Shown here: one piece after another, positions 61,829 through 64,000 of the stretch
Layout of the letters: each line of letters opens with the position of its first letter
How positions within the stretch are numbered: the first letter of the stretch is position 1
Source of the DNA: Pimelobacter simplex
Lineage (GTDB): Bacteria > Actinomycetota > Actinomycetes > Propionibacteriales > Nocardioidaceae
Reading direction: 5' to 3'
Assembly: GCF_024662235.1 (NCBI RefSeq)
Contig: NZ_CP096276.1
Span: 5,394,001 to 5,458,000 of the forward strand
DNA length: 64,000 bases
Program-made: the position numbers and the translations under genes
The notes under the pieces: model-generated
The model's database searches: none
The model's input: only the letters and a program-made list of their open reading frames with translations
Told to the model about the DNA's origin: nothing

Positions 61829-63205
61829 ATGACGAGCGTGCGCACACTCCTCCGTGGGGGCGACGTGATCACTTCGCGCGTGGCGGGTGAGCTGCTGACC
61901 GGGACCGACGTCCTGGTCGAGAACGGACGGATCGCGGCGATCGGTCGCGACCTCGCTGCCGGCGATGCGCAGGTCGTCGACCTGACCGGGCGCGTGGTGC
62001 TCCCGGGCTTCGTGGACACCCACCGTCACACCTGGCAGTCCGTCGTCCGCAATATCGCCTCGGACTGGTCCCTGACCGAGTACCTGGCCGGCCTCCACAC
62101 CGGGATGAGCCGCCACTACCGCGCCGAGGACACCTATGCGGGCAACTACCTCGGTGCGCTCGAGGCCCTCGACTCGGGGATCACGACCCTCGTCGACTGG
62201 TCCCACAACCTGTTCACCCCGGAGCACGCCGACGCGGCGATCCAGGCCCTGCGCGACGCAGGGCTCCGTGCGGTCTTCGCCCACGGCGGCGGCGCGCAGC
62301 AGTGGGGAGCGCCACTGCCGTCCGCTGTCCCGCACCCGGACGACGCGCGCCGTGTGCGCAACCAGCACTTCACCTCGGAGAACGACCTCGTCACGATGGC
62401 GCTGGCCCTCCGGGGGCCGCAGTTCACGACGCCCGAGGTCAACCTGCACGACTTCGGGCTCGCGAAGGAGCTCGACCTCGATGTCACGGTGCACGTCGGC
62501 GACGGCTACTGGGGCAAGTCGGGGCCGATCCGCGCGATGCAGCGCGACGGCTTGCTGTCCGACCGGACCACCTACGTCCACTGCTGCACGCTCGGCGACG
62601 ACGAGCTCGCCATGATCGCGGACTCCGGAGGCAAGGCCTCGGTCGCGCCTGACGTCGAGATGCAGATGGGACACGGCTTCCCGGCGACGGGCCGCCTGAT
62701 CCGGGCGGGGGTGCGCCCGAGCTTCTCGATCGACGTGTGCAGCAGCAACGGCGGCGACATGTTCGGGACCATGCGCTCGGCGATCGGTGTCCAGCGTGCG
62801 CTCGACAACGCGCCGGCGGTCGAGACCGGCGAGGTCATCGAGCGGATCGGCCTGACCTGCAGCGAGGTGCTGATGTTCGCCACCCGCGACGGCGCCGTCG
62901 CCGCCGGTCTGGGTGATCGCACCGGCTCGATCGAGGTCGGGAAGGCGGCCGACATCGTCGCGCTCCGCGGCGACTCGCTGGCGATGCTGCCGATGAACAA
63001 CCCGATCGGTGCGGTCGTCTACAACGCCCACCCCGGACTGGTCCAGGACGTCTGGGTGGACGGGCGCCGGGTGAAGGAGGACGGACGCCTGGTCGGCGTC
63101 GACGTCGCCGCCGTCCGTGCGCTCGCCGAGCGCACCCGGGACCACGTCGTCAGCGCCTACCCCGAGGCATCCCTCGGTGGTGGTTGGCACCCGGAGCTCG
63201 GATGA
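61829..63205 (+). CDS. amidohydrolase, TrzN/SsnA-like deaminase group
   Basis: A 458-residue metal-dependent hydrolase. The HxH motif is His65/His67 ([12 protein letters not shown]), followed by the lower-metal His ([12 protein letters not shown]), the YVHCCTL His and the Asp in [15 protein letters not shown]. Family members hydrolyse or deaminate chloro- or amino-heterocycles, guanine or cytosine. It is followed by a sugar/nucleoside-type ABC permease. It is probably controlled by the divergent XRE-cupin protein. ATG 61829; its stop overlaps the next ATG. Confidence 0.9.
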   Translation: MTSVRTLLRGGDVITSRVAGELLTGTDVLVENGRIAAIGRDLAAGDAQVVDLTGRVVLPGFVDTHRHTWQSVVRNIASDWSLTEYLAGLHTGMSRHYRAEDTYAGNYLGALEALDSGITTLVDWSHNLFTPEHADAAIQALRDAGLRAVFAHGGGAQQWGAPLPSAVPHPDDARRVRNQHFTSENDLVTMALALRGPQFTTPEVNLHDFGLAKELDLDVTVHVGDGYWGKSGPIRAMQRDGLLSDRTTYVHCCTLGDDELAMIADSGGKASVAPDVEMQMGHGFPATGRLIRAGVRPSFSIDVCSSNGGDMFGTMRSAIGVQRALDNAPAVETGEVIERIGLTCSEVLMFATRDGAVAAGLGDRTGSIEVGKAADIVALRGDSLAMLPMNNPIGAVVYNAHPGLVQDVWVDGRRVKEDGRLVGVDVAAVRALAERTRDHVVSAYPEASLGGGWHPELG

Positions 63206-64000
63206 CCACCGCACCGGCGTCCGCCGTACCGGCTGCGGCGCCACGGCCCCGGATCCCCGACAACGTGGCGCGCCTGAGCCAGGTACTCGCCTGGCCCGCG
63301 ACCCGCGCCTTCCTCGCCCTGGCCGTGCTCCTGGTGATCAGCCCCCTCGTCGCTTCCGGAAGCATCAGCAGCACCGCGCTCTACTCGATGCTGCCGTTCG
63401 CGGCGATCACCACTCTGGTGGCGGTGGGGCAGACCCTGGTCATCCAACAGGGCGGTCTCGATCTCTCGGTGCCCGGCGCGGTCACGCTCGGCGCACTCAT
63501 CGTCGCCAAGTTCGGCAACGACCAGTCCTGGGGACTCCCGGTCGCGGTCGTGGTCGCGATCCTCGGAACCTCGCTGTTCGGGCTCCTGAGCGGAGTGGTC
63601 GTGACCGCCTTCAGGCTCCCGCCGCTGGTGGTCACCATCGCGACCAACGCACTGCTGATCGGCGTCGTCCAGGTCGTCTCGGGCGGCTTCGGGGCGCAGG
63701 CCGACCCGCGACTCAGCGACTTCGCCCTGGGCCGCTTCCTCGGTGTCCCGGTCCTGGTCTGGATCGCCGCAGCGGTGGTGATCGCGGCGCAGGTGCTGCT
63801 CAAGCTGAGCCGTACCGGGCGGCGGTTCGAGCTGGTCGGCGAGAGCCGGCGTGCTGCCGACGTCCTCGGTCTCCTCAGCCTCGGGTACGGCGTCGCGGCC
63901 TACTGGTTCTCCGCGCTGGCGGCCGGCGCCGCGGGCGTCATGCTCGCCGGGCTGTTGCGCTCGCCGACCCTGACGGCCGGCGACAGCTACCTCCTGCCGT
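63202..64000 (+). CDS. ABC permease, RbsC/BPD_transp_2 type, cut by window end
   Basis: The 266 codons present encode about seven to eight helices of a ribose/nucleoside-type importer permease. [20 protein letters not shown] and [20 protein letters not shown] are the family signature. ATG at 63202 overlaps the amidohydrolase stop (ATGA). The frame is open at the window end. Together the two genes suggest uptake and hydrolysis of a nucleobase-like or heterocyclic compound. The periplasmic-binding and ATPase genes would lie beyond 64000. Confidence 0.9.
   Translation, partial: MTTAPASAVPAAAPRPRIPDNVARLSQVLAWPATRAFLALAVLLVISPLVASGSISSTALYSMLPFAAITTLVAVGQTLVIQQGGLDLSVPGAVTLGALIVAKFGNDQSWGLPVAVVVAILGTSLFGLLSGVVVTAFRLPPLVVTIATNALLIGVVQVVSGGFGAQADPRLSDFALGRFLGVPVLVWIAAAVVIAAQVLLKLSRTGRRFELVGESRRAADVLGLLSLGYGVAAYWFSALAAGAAGVMLAGLLRSPTLTAGDSYLLP

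Overview
The window is very GC-rich DNA with dense, often 1-8 bp overlapping genes, frequent GTG starts, an IdeR/DtxR-type iron box and TTGACA/TAnnnT promoters. This points to a soil actinobacterium; the gene style resembles Nocardioides and relatives (inference, no marker gene is present). I see no insertion sequence, phage gene, CRISPR array or origin, and no gap above about 300 bases without a gene.

Layout. 1-1860 (minus): an overlapping four-gene unit of a small PQ-loop-like membrane protein, an ECF sigma factor, the DNA repair methyltransferase Ogt and a 2OG-Fe(II) oxygenase cut by the window edge. 2060-3249: a tiny secreted-peptide gene facing a LuxR-type regulator. 3337-3409: tRNA-Arg(ACG). 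3656-12593: two large secreted proteins, a tandem TetR-type regulator, and a hydrolase/HTH-regulator pair that diverges over a perfect 22-bp palindrome.

12655-51212 is the core: about 38 kb of catabolic genes that look like one regulon. It holds six luciferase-like flavin monooxygenases (three about 420-residue paralogues of the RutA/sulfone-monooxygenase type and three shorter ones), two flavin reductases fused to an IclR-type effector-like domain, an FMN reductase, three RidA domains, three sister alpha/beta hydrolases, three aldehyde dehydrogenases (one frameshifted, one MmsA-like), a CoA-transferase and a beta-oxidation set (MaoC, SDR, enoyl-CoA hydratase, thiolase, fused acyl-CoA dehydrogenase). 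It also holds a GMC oxidoreductase, a cupin, an oligopeptide-type and an amino-acid-type ABC importer, an MFS carrier, a dodecin and a TetR regulator. At least nine of its promoters carry the same imperfect palindrome, ATAC-N10-GTAT around ACCGGT, at or just downstream of the -10 box. The gene set resembles an enlarged Rut (pyrimidine ring-opening) pathway without RutB: import, FMN/O2-dependent cleavage of a ring or C-N/C-S bond, RidA and hydrolase clean-up, semialdehyde oxidation, CoA activation and beta-oxidation. The substrate is unknown.

51267-52527: iron-regulated bacterioferritin-associated ferredoxin, bacterioferritin and a GNAT acetyltransferase. 52644-57595: a permease, TetR regulator, amidohydrolase and M24-type hydrolase, probably for a small amine or amide. 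57685-60780: a membrane-anchored hydrolase and a two-component system. 60839-64000: an XRE-cupin regulator divergent from an amidohydrolase and a sugar/nucleoside-type ABC permease cut by the window end, with repeated GTTCAGTG boxes between them.
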